Assembly (NCBI RefSeq): GCF_007859655.1
Contig: NZ_CP042304.1
Span: 3,908,501-3,972,500 of the forward strand
Source: Devosia ginsengisoli
GTDB taxonomy: Bacteria; Pseudomonadota; Alphaproteobacteria; Rhizobiales; Devosiaceae
Length of the DNA stretch: 64,000 nt
Direction: 5' to 3'
The notes beneath the pieces are model-generated. The model saw only the letters and a list, made by a program, of their open reading frames with translations, made no database searches and was not told the origin of the DNA. A program made the translations under genes and the position numbers. Positions 34,913 through 44,313 of this stretch are shown here, in pieces. Each line of letters opens with the position of its first letter. The first letter of the stretch is position 1.

Positions 34913-35313
34913 TATCTTGGTTTCCGTGGGCCGCGGCCGGAAGATTGGCGCTCGTCACTCGATCTGGGTGTGTGCACGCGTTGGATCAGCACGCCCAGAT
35001 CGGCAACCAGTTTGGCGAAGGGTTCGCTGAGCGCTTCCCGTCGTCCGACCAGCACATAGTCATGGTGAGGGATAAAGTCACGCGCGCATGCTGTCACAGC
35101 CGCGCGAAGGCGACGTTTTATGCGATTGCGCTGGGGAGAATTGCCGGACTTCTTGGTGACCGTAAAGCCGATGCCGGGTTCGGCGCCCTCGGCGGCGATC
35201 ACCTGCAGCCCAAACGCAGAACGCCCGGCGCGATTGCCCCGGGCGGCCCGTTGAAACTGGTTCCGCTTGGTCAGCCGGCGCAGGGCGCCGGGCTTCTGCT
35301 CGCTGGCCGTCAT
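34912..35313 (-). CDS. rnpA: Ribonuclease P protein component
   Basis: A 133-residue basic protein. The RNR motif region reads NSPQRNRIKRRLRAAV, and FTVTKKSG and DYVLVGRREAL match the RnpA core. The C-terminal tail after about residue 110 is a variable, charged extension. It assists the catalytic RNA in tRNA 5' maturation. It lies 14 bases after rpmH and overlaps yidC by one base, so the three form an operon. Confidence 0.95.
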   Translation of the reverse strand: MTASEQKPGALRRLTKRNQFQRAARGNRAGRSAFGLQVIAAEGAEPGIGFTVTKKSGNSPQRNRIKRRLRAAVTACARDFIPHHDYVLVGRREALSEPFAKLVADLGVLIQRVHTPRSSDERQSSGRGPRKPR

Positions 35314-35327
35314 GCGGCCACGCAGCC

Positions 35328-35462
35328 TTAGGCCGTGAGCTTCTTGCGGCCGTCGCGACGGCGCTTGTTGATGATCGCACGACCGTCCTTGGTGGCCATA
35401 CGGGCACGGAAACCGTGACGGCGGGCACGCACGAGCTTGGAGGGCTGGTATGTACGCTTCAT
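35328..35462 (-). CDS. rpmH: 50S ribosomal protein L34
   Basis: A 44-residue basic protein, [20 protein letters not shown] onward, ending [11 protein letters not shown], the near-invariant L34 sequence. It is too short for many gene finders' length cut-offs. It is the first gene of rpmH-rnpA-yidC and has a clear sigma-70 promoter about 105 bases upstream. Confidence 0.98.
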   Translation of the reverse strand: MKRTYQPSKLVRARRHGFRARMATKDGRAIINKRRRDGRKKLTA

Positions 35463-35565
35463 GACATCAAACCGCGCCGGGCACGGTTCCTCTTATTGGG
35501 CTGCTCAAGGCAAGAATTTCGGACACACATCAAGCGCCAGGCGCCCACGGTGCGGGTTGGTGGGG

Positions 35566-35594
35566 TCTATAGGGAAAAGCCGGGCACAAGTCAA
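35566..35594 (-). promoter_or_regulatory. Sigma-70 promoter of rpmH operon
   Basis: On the minus strand TTGACT (35594-35589) and TATAGA (35571-35566) are separated by exactly 17 bases, an excellent housekeeping promoter in a high-GC genome. The leader to rpmH is about 100 bases. Confidence 0.8.
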
Positions 35595-35692
35595 CGCGAT
35601 CAGCACGACTTCCTTGCGCCTGTTGCCCCGTTGTTTTCGCGGGCATATCACCCCATAAAGTCTGTCACCATCTCTTCTGGCCACTGGCGGTA

Positions 35693-37120
35693 ATGGCAGA
35701 CCTAATCAGACCCGATCTCTGCGTCATCGGCGCCGGTGCCCTCGGTATCGATCTGGCCCTGCTGGCCCGGCAGCGGGGGCTCGACGTCGTGCTGGTCGAT
35801 ATTGCCGGCACCGAACTGGTCGGTCCCGCCCAGGGCAGCCTGCGTCGCGCCGCTTTCCTCGCCAGCGCTGCGCGGGCGCAGGCGATCCGTACGGCCGGCC
35901 ATGTGGGCCTCGATGCGGCTCCGCCCAAGCCCAATTTCCGCGCCATCGGCGAACATGCTGTAGCAGTCGCCGCCACTGCCGCCCCGCGCGATGCCGTGGA
36001 GCGGCTGGCCGCGCTGGGGGTCGCCGTGCTCGAAGGCGCCGCTGGTTTTGCCGACCAGCGCAGCCTGCGCTGTGGCGACACCACCATCCGGGCCCGCCAG
36101 TTCGCCCTCGCCACCGGGGCGCAGCCGGTGATTCCCGCTCTGCCGGGCCTCGACGACGTGCCCTATTTCACGCCCGAGACCATTGCCGACAATATCCGCA
36201 AGCTCAGCCATCTCGTCGTCATCGGCGGCAGTCCGCAGGCTTTCGAGCTGGCCCAGGCCTATCACCGGCTGGGCTCCATGGTAACCCTGGTGCCGCAGGG
36301 TGGCGTGCTGCCGGGCTTCGAGCCCGAACTGGTGGCCATCCTGCTGCAGGTTCTGCGCGAGGAGGGGCTGGTGATCCGCGACGAGGCGGAGGTGACGGCC
36401 ATCGTGCCGCGCAACCAGGGCACCGGCGTCACGCTGCAGACGCCTGCCGGCGAAGACAGCCTCGATGTCTCCCATATCCTTGTCGCCATGGGACGTGCGC
36501 CGGTGCTCGATGCCGCTTTGCTCGACAAGCTGAAGCTGCGCCGCGATCGCCTGCGGCCCGATCATCTGCTGGTCGGCTCCGACGGGCAGACCTCCAATGC
36601 CCGCGTCAGTGCCATTGGCGGCGCCGCCGGACAGGAGCATCCGCATGTCGCCGCAAGGCAGGCCGGGCTATTGGTGGAGCGATTGCTCGGCCAGGGCAAT
36701 GGCCAGCTCGATCCCCATAAACTGCCGCGCTTCGTGGCCACCGAGCCCGCTTTGGCCCAGTTGGGTACTTTTGCCGGCGACAAGTCATTGCGGGCCGGCC
36801 AGAGCGTGTTGCGCGCCAACCTGGCTGAAACCGATGCCGCGCGCGCCATGGGGCAGATGCAGGGCGCCGTCCGCCTCGTCATCGGCAGCAAGGGCGCCAT
36901 TGCCGGCGCTGGCGCCGTCGGCCCCGGTGCGGGCGAGATCATCGCCATGCTGGCTCTGGCCGTGTCGCGCGGCCTGACGCTGGGCGATCTCGCCCATCTG
37001 GCCCTGCCGCAATCGAGCATCGGTGCGGCGCTGCTCGAACTGGCCGACCGGCACCTGGCGCAGCAGGAGCAGCCCGGCTGGAAACGCCGCCTGCCAGCCC
37101 TTGCGCGCTTCCTGCCCTGA
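35693..37120 (+). CDS. Pyridine nucleotide-disulfide-oxidoreductase-like flavoprotein lacking redox cysteines
   Basis: A 475-residue protein with the fold of lipoamide dehydrogenase or mercuric reductase: FAD motif CVIGAGALGIDLALLARQRG at the N-terminus, LATGAQPVIPALPG, the NAD loop LVVIGGSPQAFELAQAY and a dimerisation domain (PRFVATEPALAQLG...). Where the family has GGTCxNxGCxPSK (about residues 40-55) this protein has VGPAQGSLRRAAF, so the redox-active Cys pair is gone. It cannot do disulfide exchange by the usual route. It is followed 51 bases later by a histidine kinase; the pairing may be functional. Confidence 0.85.
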   Translation: MADLIRPDLCVIGAGALGIDLALLARQRGLDVVLVDIAGTELVGPAQGSLRRAAFLASAARAQAIRTAGHVGLDAAPPKPNFRAIGEHAVAVAATAAPRDAVERLAALGVAVLEGAAGFADQRSLRCGDTTIRARQFALATGAQPVIPALPGLDDVPYFTPETIADNIRKLSHLVVIGGSPQAFELAQAYHRLGSMVTLVPQGGVLPGFEPELVAILLQVLREEGLVIRDEAEVTAIVPRNQGTGVTLQTPAGEDSLDVSHILVAMGRAPVLDAALLDKLKLRRDRLRPDHLLVGSDGQTSNARVSAIGGAAGQEHPHVAARQAGLLVERLLGQGNGQLDPHKLPRFVATEPALAQLGTFAGDKSLRAGQSVLRANLAETDAARAMGQMQGAVRLVIGSKGAIAGAGAVGPGAGEIIAMLALAVSRGLTLGDLAHLALPQSSIGAALLELADRHLAQQEQPGWKRRLPALARFLP

Positions 37121-37171
37121 CCCCCGTTCGGGGGCTTACGCCCCGCCCGGCTTTCCTTATAATGATTTGAA

Positions 37172-38602
37172 ATGACAGCCGAACGCAGCGCCCCGCCCGG
37201 CCGGTTCTCCGGTCTCTCGATCAAGCTCATCGCCACCATCATCGCGGTGATACTTCTGGTCGAGGTTGTGGTGTATCTGCCCTCCCTGGCCACGTTCCGT
37301 GCCAACTGGCTCGATGACCGGCTGCGCGTCGGCGTGGTTGCGGCGCGTGTGCTCGATGCCGTGCCCGACGTCATGGCGCTGCCGCGCGAACTGACCGATC
37401 GCCTGCTGACCTCGGCCGGCGCCAATGCCATCGTCTATCGCCGCCAGGGCCAGAGCCAGCTCATTGAGCTGGCCAGCCCGGTGCGGCCCGATGTGGTTGT
37501 CACCGCCGACATGCGGCAGGCCGATCTGATGACGCTGATCGTCGGCGCCATCGACGTGCTGTTCGCCAGTCCAGACCGTACCCTGCGCATTGTGGGGCAG
37601 GGCGATCTCGACGATAGCCTCGTCGAACTGCTGATGTCGGAGCGCCCGCTGCGCCAGGACATGCTGGCCTATTCCCGCCAGATCGGCATTGTCTCGCTGG
37701 CGATTGCCGTCGTGACCGCCGTGGCGCTCTACCTGCTCGCCAGCTTCCTCTTCATCTATCCGGTGCGCCGGCTGACCCAGAATATGCTGGCCTTCCGCCA
37801 GGCGCCCGAAAATGCCAGCCTCATCATCACCCCCTCGGCACGGCGGGATGAAATCGGCATTGTCGAGCGCGAGCTGGCTGCCATGGAATCGGACCTTTTT
37901 TCCATGCTGCGCCAGCGCCGGCACCTGGCCGATCTGGGCCTGGCCGTCGCCAAGATCAACCACGATCTGCGCAACACCCTGACCTCGGCGCAACTGCTGT
38001 CCGACCAGGTGGCGACGCTTGATGATCCCAAGGTGCAGCGACTGGCGCCGCGCCTCGTCACCACGCTGGACAAGGCCATCGGCTTCGCCCAATCCGTGCT
38101 CGACTATGGCCGCGAAACCGCGGCGCCGCCCGTGCTGGCGCCGGTGGCCATGCTGGCGCTGGTGGATGACGCGGCTTTCGAGGCCCGCCTGGTCGGCCAC
38201 CCCGCCATCGGCTTTGCCAACGCGGTGCCTGAATCGCTGGTGCTCAACGTCGATGCCAGCCAGCTCGGCCGCGTCCTGCTCAACCTGCTCAAGAATGCCC
38301 GCGAGGCGCTCGAAGCCGCCGGCACCGCGATTGCGTCCCCCCAGGTTTCCGTCACCGTCAGCGAGGACGAAGAAACCGTGACCCTCTCGGTCAGCGACAA
38401 CGGCCCCGGCCTGCCGCCACGGGCCCGCGAAAACCTCTTCGTCGCCTTCGAGGGCTCGGCCCGTGCCGGCGGCACCGGCCTGGGCCTGGCCATTGCCCGC
38501 GAAATCACCGAGGCCCATGGCGGCAAACTGCTGCTGGCCGACCAGCCCACCGGCACCCGCTTCGACCTGATCCTGCCCACCACGCTGCGCGTCGACGTCT
38601 GA
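37172..38602 (+). CDS. Sensor histidine kinase, orphan
   Basis: A 476-residue membrane kinase. TM1 (about residues 15-37) and TM2 (about 171-193) flank a periplasmic sensor region. A HAMP-like linker follows (FIYPVRRLTQNMLAF). The phospho-acceptor helix is VAKINHDLRNTLTSAQLL, with His near 267. HATPase boxes: N box NLLKNAREAL, G1 DNGPGLP, G2 GTGLGLAIA. No response regulator gene is adjacent, so the partner lies elsewhere. The signal is unknown. Confidence 0.93.
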   Translation: MTAERSAPPGRFSGLSIKLIATIIAVILLVEVVVYLPSLATFRANWLDDRLRVGVVAARVLDAVPDVMALPRELTDRLLTSAGANAIVYRRQGQSQLIELASPVRPDVVVTADMRQADLMTLIVGAIDVLFASPDRTLRIVGQGDLDDSLVELLMSERPLRQDMLAYSRQIGIVSLAIAVVTAVALYLLASFLFIYPVRRLTQNMLAFRQAPENASLIITPSARRDEIGIVERELAAMESDLFSMLRQRRHLADLGLAVAKINHDLRNTLTSAQLLSDQVATLDDPKVQRLAPRLVTTLDKAIGFAQSVLDYGRETAAPPVLAPVAMLALVDDAAFEARLVGHPAIGFANAVPESLVLNVDASQLGRVLLNLLKNAREALEAAGTAIASPQVSVTVSEDEETVTLSVSDNGPGLPPRARENLFVAFEGSARAGGTGLGLAIAREITEAHGGKLLLADQPTGTRFDLILPTTLRVDV

Positions 38603-38608
38603 ATTGGG

Positions 38609-38651
38609 GCGTTTCCAGCAAAAGCGGCACGGTTTTGCGGTCCGGAAACGC
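38609..38651. repeat. Hyphomicrobiales-type intergenic palindrome
   Basis: GCGTTTCC and GGAAACGC form outer arms, with GCAAAA and TTTTGC inside, followed by AAACAAGGACTTTGAGCG. This resembles the dispersed intergenic repeat common in Rhizobium-related genomes. The rest of the 38603-38929 gap shows no gene. Confidence 0.65.
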
Positions 38652-38929
38652 GGCAAACAAGGACTTTGAGCGATTTCGCCGGGCGGCCGAAGGGCTCTGG
38701 CCGACCGGCCCTTGCTCCGGCATGCTTCCTCAAGCATTCTCGACACGCAGCACCTCATCCGCTCCCGCAAAAGCCTGCGCGACCTTGGCTCTGTGCTCCG
38801 GCGACCGCCCAGTGACGAAAAACTGTCACCGGCGCGCTTGCCAAGCCGGAACCGCCCATGTATGGGTTGCGCCGCTTCAGGCCATTGAGCGTTCCGCCAC
38901 CGTCTGAACAGCCGTCCACGACGGCCTGC

Positions 38930-39006
38930 GCGCCCGTAGCTCAGCTGGATAGAGCACCAGACTACGAATCTGGGGGTCAGGAGTTCGAATCTCTTCGGGC
39001 GCGCCA
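38930..39006 (+). tRNA. tRNA-Arg (anticodon ACG)
   Basis: A 77-nt cloverleaf: acceptor stem GCGCCCG/CGGGCGC, D-arm GCTCAGCTGGATAGAGC, anticodon loop CTACGAA within CAGACTACGAATCTG, T-arm with GTTCGAATC, discriminator G and encoded CCA. The ACG anticodon is read as ICG in bacteria. Confidence 0.97.
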
Positions 39007-39317
39007 AAATACTGCCATTCAGAATAAAACTGCGAACTAACGACCGGCGCGTCGTCTATTGGCTTAGCCCTTGACGGCTTCCGACCCAATTTCTTGCCGT
39101 TCAGGATCGAATCGCGAGCTTCTAAAGATGCCATGATCTGCCGCCGCAGATTGCATTGATGGAACCCCTGGCTCGGTTGAGCCTGCCAGGAGCTCCCGCC
39201 AATTTGGCTGTGCGTCTCAAGCCGGGACAGCATACCCAAGAATAGCAGCTGCCTACCGCGAGGACGTACTGCTCCGGACAGATCGTGCCGCCAATCATGC
39301 GTTGACGACAGGTGGCA
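39007..39317. other. Intergenic region after tRNA-Arg
   Basis: No convincing gene, terminator or repeat seen in these 311 bases. An open frame on the minus strand reads through the tRNA antisense and is rejected. Base composition is lower in GC than the neighbours. No integrase or repeated tRNA 3' end was found. Confidence 0.5.
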
Positions 39318-40433
39318 TTACGCGTCCTCGCGCTTCATGCTGCTCGTGGATACGGTCTTCATCGGTACATCGAGGCGCAGGCCGGATAGGCGATCGAAGC
39401 TCTGGATCAGTTGGGGTGGAAAGGTCAGCCACATTGTGTTGCCGTCGATTTTGTCATCGCCTGGCGGCAATACCACGGCGACTTCGCTGCCATCGAGGTT
39501 GCAATAGGCTACCCGCGAACCGCCCAGTTCTTCGACCAGATCGACAGTTGCCGGCAGGCCCTGTCCCTTCACAGCCGATAGCGCAATATTTTCGGGGCGG
39601 ATACCTATGGTCAGCGTGGTGCCAGCGAGCAGGGTCGATTGTCCTATCGCCACGTCGTTGGCAATGCCGTCCAGCGTGACCTTGCCGCCCAGGCCAACGG
39701 TGGCTGGCAAAAGGTTCATCGCCGGCGCGCCCATGAAGCCGGCGACAAAGATCGAGGCGGGGCGGCGATAGACCTCGGCGGGCGAGCCGATCTGCTCGAT
39801 ACGGCCGGCATTCATGACGATCAGCGTATCGGCCAGGGTCATGGCCTCGACCTGGTCATGGGTCACGAAAATGGAAGTGGCGTTGAGGCGTTTGTGCAGG
39901 CGCTTGATCTCGATGCGCATCTGCACGCGCAGCAGGGCGTCGAGATTGGAGAGCGGTTCGTCGAACAGGAAGACATCGGGTTCGCGCACGATGGCCCGAC
40001 CCATGGCAACACGCTGGCGCTGGCCGCCGGACAGTTGCGCCGGGCGGCGGTCGAGATAATCGGTGAGGTTGAGGATTTTGGCGGCGTGATCGACGCGCAT
40101 GTCGCGCTCGGCAGCAGGAAGCCTGGCGAGGCGCAGCGGGTAGGAAATGTTCTGCCGCACTGTCATGTGCGGGTAGAGTGCGTAATTCTGGAACACCATG
40201 GCGCAGCCGCGGTCGGCCGGCTCGATGTCGTTCATCACGGTGCCGCCGATGGCGATGGTGCCCGCAGTGATGTCCTCGAGGCCGGCAATCATCCGCAGCA
40301 GGGTCGACTTGCCACAGCCCGAGGGGCCGACGATGACCACGAAATGGCCGTCGGGCAGGGCAACATCGATGCCATGTAGCACGGGCTTGCCGTCATAGGA
40401 TTTCTTGACGTTGGTGATCGTGACATCGGCCAT
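39318..40433 (-). CDS. ABC sugar/glycerol-phosphate importer ATPase (UgpC/MalK type)
   Basis: A 371-residue ATPase of the CUT1 group. Walker [14 protein letters not shown]-loop [11 protein letters not shown], signature [14 protein letters not shown], Walker [14 protein letters not shown] and switch His [11 protein letters not shown] are intact. The C-terminal regulatory OB domain (GIRPENIAL) is present. The start shares a base with the phosphatase stop (TGATG) and has GGGAG upstream. Last gene of the six-gene operon 39318-45189; by homology it would energise uptake for both binding proteins in the region. Confidence 0.94.
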   Translation of the reverse strand: MADVTITNVKKSYDGKPVLHGIDVALPDGHFVVIVGPSGCGKSTLLRMIAGLEDITAGTIAIGGTVMNDIEPADRGCAMVFQNYALYPHMTVRQNISYPLRLARLPAAERDMRVDHAAKILNLTDYLDRRPAQLSGGQRQRVAMGRAIVREPDVFLFDEPLSNLDALLRVQMRIEIKRLHKRLNATSIFVTHDQVEAMTLADTLIVMNAGRIEQIGSPAEVYRRPASIFVAGFMGAPAMNLLPATVGLGGKVTLDGIANDVAIGQSTLLAGTTLTIGIRPENIALSAVKGQGLPATVDLVEELGGSRVAYCNLDGSEVAVVLPPGDDKIDGNTMWLTFPPQLIQSFDRLSGLRLDVPMKTVSTSSMKREDA

Positions 40434-41170
40434 CAGAATTCTCCCACAAGGCGGTTGCGCAGGCGTTCGATCGTAATCGGTGTCAGTCCGATGCGCTCGA
40501 TATAGGCAGCGATGGAGCCGAACTCGGCAGTGATGAAAGCAAGGGTGGCGGCCATGGTGGCGGGCTCGGAGGCCAGCAGGCGCTGGAAGCTCGCGGGGTC
40601 GGCGCCACGCGCCACGGCGCCAGCGGTGATGTCGGCGACGATCGGCGCGATGAGGCGTGCGGTCAGCGCATAGTCCTCGACGATGAGCGCGGGTTCCACG
40701 CCGGCAATCCCGAGCAACAGGGCGGCGACGATGCCAGTACGGTCCTTGCCGGCGGTGCAATGGAAGAGGACGGCACCGGGTGGGGCGTCGGCGATGATAC
40801 GCAGCACCTGCGCCAGCGCGGGCTGCCGCCGCATAAGCGCGAGCTTGTAGAGTTCGAGCAATACGTCGCCCTCGTCCATCTGGGCAGGAGCCAGGCCATC
40901 GAGCAGGGAGATGTTGTGATAGATGACCGCAGTATGTCCGTTGAATGGATTGGGCTGATGGGTCAACTCATCGCCGTGCCGGAGATCGATGACGGTGGTG
41001 ATGCCCGAGGCGAGCATCGTTTCTACCCCTTCCTCGTCGAGCCGGTGTAGGGCGTCGGCGCGGAGCAGGCGGCGCCAGCGGGTCTGGCCGCCGGATGTGG
41101 CATAGCCGCCTAGGTCGCGGACATTATAGGTGCCCTTGATGGGCAGGTGACGGGTGGGTGCGGGTTGCAT
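40433..41170 (-). CDS. Tyrosine-phosphatase-like protein (Y_phosphatase3), copy 1
   Basis: A 245-residue protein with the CX5R phosphatase loop [10 protein letters not shown] (about residue 133) and the N-terminal NVRDLGGYA plus DLRHGDE typical of the Y_phosphatase3 family (PF13350). The general-acid Asp is not certain. ATG 41170 overlaps the permease stop as TGATG; longer forms are rejected. Finding a phosphatase inside an importer operon suggests it dephosphorylates the imported compound or a product of the phosphodiesterase. Similar to the copy at 45911-46645. Confidence 0.88.
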   Translation of the reverse strand: MQPAPTRHLPIKGTYNVRDLGGYATSGGQTRWRRLLRADALHRLDEEGVETMLASGITTVIDLRHGDELTHQPNPFNGHTAVIYHNISLLDGLAPAQMDEGDVLLELYKLALMRRQPALAQVLRIIADAPPGAVLFHCTAGKDRTGIVAALLLGIAGVEPALIVEDYALTARLIAPIVADITAGAVARGADPASFQRLLASEPATMAATLAFITAEFGSIAAYIERIGLTPITIERLRNRLVGEF

Positions 41171-42045
41171 CAACGGATTCCGGATTTCATGAAGGATTGG
41201 ACGACCTGACGCTGCAGGACGATATAGATGACGAGAACCGGCAGGCTGGCCAGCGTGGAGGCAGCCATGAGCGGTCCCCATTGGTTGCCTTCGGCGGTCA
41301 TGAACATCTGGATGCCGATCTGGACGACGCTGTTTTCGGCTGTGCGGCTGAGCAGCAGAGGCCAGAAATACTCGTTCCAGGTCGAAATGAAGATGAGGAT
41401 GGCCAGCGAGGCGATGGTGCCGCGCAGGTTGGGCACCAATACCTCCCACAGGATGCGCCAGTTGCTGGCGCCATCCATGCGGGCGGCCTCGATAACTTCC
41501 CTGGGGAAACCGCGCATGGCCTGGGCCAGCAGCATGATGGCGAGCGCCGCGGCAATATTGGGCAGGATGAGCGCAAGCACGCTATCGAGCAGGCCCATTT
41601 GCGCGATCAGCAGGTAGTTGGGGATCATCACCACCTGGAAGGGGACCAACCAGGTGAGCGCCACGGCGGTATAGACCAGCTTGTCGAGCGGGAACCGCCA
41701 GCGGGCAAAGGCGAAAGCGGCCAGAATGCCGGTCAGCAATTGGAAAACGGTCGAAACCGCGGAGAAGACCAGGGTGTTGACCAGCATCCGTGCGATCGGG
41801 ATGGCGTCGATGGCGCGGGTGTAGTTGTCGAGCGAGGGCTGGGTCGGCCAGAGGCTGGTTTCAAACAGCGTATTGGCCGGGCGGAAGGAACTGACCAGCA
41901 TCCAGTAGACCGGAAACAGGCAGAAGATCGACAGCAGCACCATGAGCAGGTGGCCCGCGGCCGTGTTGAGGCCGGATTGGGTCGATATGCGACGCAGAGT
42001 GGCGGGCCGGGCCAGGGCCGGGCGGGCAAGAGCATCAGTTGTCAT
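41170..42045 (-). CDS. ABC importer permease (UgpE/MalG type)
   Basis: A 291-residue inner-membrane permease with about six helices and the EAA loop EVIEAARMDGASNWRILWEVLVP at about residues 193-215 for ATPase contact. It overlaps the other permease by 11 bases and the phosphatase by three. CUT1 family, second permease of a heterodimer. Confidence 0.94.
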   Translation of the reverse strand: MTTDALARPALARPATLRRISTQSGLNTAAGHLLMVLLSIFCLFPVYWMLVSSFRPANTLFETSLWPTQPSLDNYTRAIDAIPIARMLVNTLVFSAVSTVFQLLTGILAAFAFARWRFPLDKLVYTAVALTWLVPFQVVMIPNYLLIAQMGLLDSVLALILPNIAAALAIMLLAQAMRGFPREVIEAARMDGASNWRILWEVLVPNLRGTIASLAILIFISTWNEYFWPLLLSRTAENSVVQIGIQMFMTAEGNQWGPLMAASTLASLPVLVIYIVLQRQVVQSFMKSGIR

Positions 42046-42954
42046 GGAAGGAATACCTGTCGATCAGGCGGAACAGCACAAAGGCCACGACGCCGAAGCC
42101 AAGGAAGAGAATGACCGCCGAGGCCGAGCCCCAACCCACCGACATGGTGGAGAAGCCAAAATCCCAGAGCAGGTAATAGATATTGGTAGTAGCCCCGAGC
42201 GGACCGCCCCCGGTCAGCACGTTGATATAGGTGAAGCTCCATTGCGCGCCGAGCAGGATGGTCATGACCACGAGGAACAGCACGGTGGAACTGAGCAGCG
42301 GCAGGCGGACGTCGCGGATGATTTCCCATTTGCCGGCGCCGTCCATGCGGGCGGCTTCGATCAGCGTCGGATTGATGTTGGCGTTGGCGGCCGAAAGGAT
42401 GAGGGTGGAAAAGCCCATCAGCTTCCAGCCGGTAATGACGATGACGGTCCAGATGGCGACATCGGGATCGGAGAGAAACTTCACGGGATCGAGACCCATC
42501 CCCTTGATGGCCTGGTTGGTCAGGCCATAGCTGGGATCGAGCAGCCAGCGCCATACGGCGGCGGCTACGACCGGCGCGATGATCATCGGCACGAAGATAA
42601 TGGCGCGGTAGATGTTGCGCCAGCGCTCGGGCAAGTCATGGGTATAGATGGCGATGGCCAGCGGAATGAGCACGGCCAGCGGCAGCAGGCCGAGAATATA
42701 GACGCCGGTATTGCGCAGGGCCTGCCAGAACTTGGGCAGGGCGAAAATGCGCTGGTAATTTTCCCAGCCGACAAAGATCTGCGGTGAGGTGGGCAGCATG
42801 TTCCACTGGTAGAAGCTGAGCCGCATGGCATCGACCAGCGGCCAGTAAATCCACACGACCAGCGTAATCAGGGCGGGGGCCAGGTAAAGCCAGGGAGTCC
42901 AGCGCGCGTTGCTGACGCGTCGCAGGCGGGTCGGGGGGTGGAAGCAACCGCCAT
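42035..42954 (-). CDS. ABC importer permease (UgpA/MalF type), frame broken near start
   Basis: The main frame carries a permease with EAA loop LIEAARMDGAGKWEIIRDVRLP and about six helices. Its natural start is ATG 42954 (MAVASTPR, AGGAG site) in another frame. The frames join if the C run at 42938-42933 (minus strand) is seven rather than six long, giving MAVASTPPTRLRRVSNARWT and then the first helix LYLAPALITLVVW. As written, translation could only start inside that helix (GTG 42856), which would remove TM1. A one-base error or phase variation is likely. It pairs with the permease at 41170-42045. Confidence 0.85.
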
Positions 42955-42981
42955 GGCGCGGCTCCTATATGAGAGAGTGGC

Positions 42982-43003
42982 TGGCCCGCCCGCAGGCGGG
43001 CCA
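42982..43003 (-). promoter_or_regulatory. Intercistronic hairpin after binding-protein gene 1
   Basis: TGGCCCGCC and GGCGGGCCA form a perfect 9-bp stem with a CGCA loop, six bases after the binding-protein stop, with no T run. Such hairpins protect upstream mRNA and allow the binding protein to be made in excess over the permeases. Confidence 0.7.
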
Positions 43004-43009
43004 AGGGGA

Positions 43010-44299
43010 TCAGGGCATCAAGGCCTGGGCATTGGCCTGGGCATCGGCCAGGGTGGCCGCGACATCGGCGCCGCCGAAGACCGACATTTCCACCGCGTCC
43101 ATCATGGTCTTGCCGATCTGACGGTAGTTCGGGCCGGGCATCGGGTCCCAGGGCTCGAGACGATCGAGCTGCTCCAGATTGGGGGCAACCAGCGGATGCT
43201 CGGCGACCCAGCCGGCGAGATAGTCGGGATCGGTGACGATGGCCGGGCGCAGGGGCAGGTAGCCGATTTCCGAGGTGATGATGGTATAGCCATGCTCGGA
43301 GGTCAGGAACTTCATCAACTCCCAGGCGGCGCGTTGCTTGAGCGGGTCGGCGGTGTGGATGGTGAGGGCGCTGCCCGAATTGTTCGGGCGGGTCGGCTTG
43401 TCGCCGAAGCGCGGCATGGAGGACGAACGCAGCTCGTAATTGCCCTCGGCGCCGGCCACCAGCGAGCCCTGCAATGCGCTGGTCTGCAGGTACATGCCCA
43501 GATTGCCCGAGGCCATGCCGTCGATGGCGCCGGCAAAGTCGTAATTTTCGTAGACGCCGGCATCGTAGAGGTCGCGCAGCATGGTGACGGCCTCGACCGC
43601 TTCCGGCTCGGCGAATTTCAGCGTGGTGCGGTCGCGCGAGATCACTTCGCCATTGTTGGAGCGCACGACGCCCTGGAACAGCCAGTCGACTGCGCCCGGT
43701 CCGGTAATGCCTCCGGTAAAGCCTTCGGCGTCGGTCTTTTCCTCGATGGCGAGAGCCGCCGATTTGACGTCCGCCCAGGTCTGTGGCGGATTGTCCGGAT
43801 CAAGGCCGGCCGCGCGGAAGAGGTCGGCATTGTAGAACAGGATCGGCGTCGAGAATGTATAGGCCAGGCCATAGGTCTTGCCGTTCAGCACGCCCAGCTT
43901 GGTGCCGTTGGGATGCATGCCTTCGAGATGGGCGGCGATTTCCTCGGCGGGGGCAATGTCTTCCAGCGCCCGGGCGCCGAAATTGGTCACCGAAAAGTCG
44001 AGATCGCTGAACACGGTCTGGACCAGGTCAACCGGCATGCCGGCGGCCAGGTCGGCCTGGATGCGGCTGCCGTCGGCGCTGGAATAGCCGATACCCTCGA
44101 CGGTGACGTTCGGGTTGGCTTCCATGAATTCGTCGATCAGCTTCTGCGTGGCTTCGGCACCGAGGCCGGCAGTGGCCAGATTGTAATTGTAGAAGGTGAT
44201 GGTGACGGGCTGGTCGAGGCTGGGCGCCATGGTCTGGGCGAGCACGGGAGCAGCCGTGGAGAGCGCCAGCAAGCTGGCAAGGATGGTCATGCGGAGCAT
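43010..44299 (-). CDS. ABC solute-binding protein (extracellular family 1), copy 1
   Basis: A 429-residue periplasmic binding protein. MLRMTILASLLALSTAAPVL plus A is a Sec signal (cut before QTMAPS), no lipobox. The mature part has the family-1 layout: VTITFYNYNLATAG, GRIQADLAAGMPVDLVQTVFSDLDF-like hinge, YGLAYTFSTPILFYN and PGPNYRQIGKTMMD near the end. ATG 44299 has AGGA nine bases upstream; an ATG at 44317 overlaps the phosphodiesterase stop but has no site. Likely ligand a glycerophosphodiester or sugar phosphate, by context only. Confidence 0.92.
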   Translation of the reverse strand: MLRMTILASLLALSTAAPVLAQTMAPSLDQPVTITFYNYNLATAGLGAEATQKLIDEFMEANPNVTVEGIGYSSADGSRIQADLAAGMPVDLVQTVFSDLDFSVTNFGARALEDIAPAEEIAAHLEGMHPNGTKLGVLNGKTYGLAYTFSTPILFYNADLFRAAGLDPDNPPQTWADVKSAALAIEEKTDAEGFTGGITGPGAVDWLFQGVVRSNNGEVISRDRTTLKFAEPEAVEAVTMLRDLYDAGVYENYDFAGAIDGMASGNLGMYLQTSALQGSLVAGAEGNYELRSSSMPRFGDKPTRPNNSGSALTIHTADPLKQRAAWELMKFLTSEHGYTIITSEIGYLPLRPAIVTDPDYLAGWVAEHPLVAPNLEQLDRLEPWDPMPGPNYRQIGKTMMDAVEMSVFGGADVAATLADAQANAQALMP

Positions 44300-44313
44300 G
44301 GTTGTGGTTCCTG

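Noticed and set aside
38930..39006. tRNA-Arg as a proven attachment site
   Set aside because: No integrase gene and no second copy of the tRNA 3' end was found, so it is only listed as a possibility.
38877..39239. Open frame antisense through the tRNA-Arg ending in EEIRTPDPQIRSLVLYPAELRA
   Set aside because: This peptide is the well-known false product of reading tRNA-Arg antisense.
40433..41449. Longer form of the first phosphatase
   Set aside because: The extra 93 residues read through the permease in another frame and lack any domain; ATG 41170 fits TGATG coupling.
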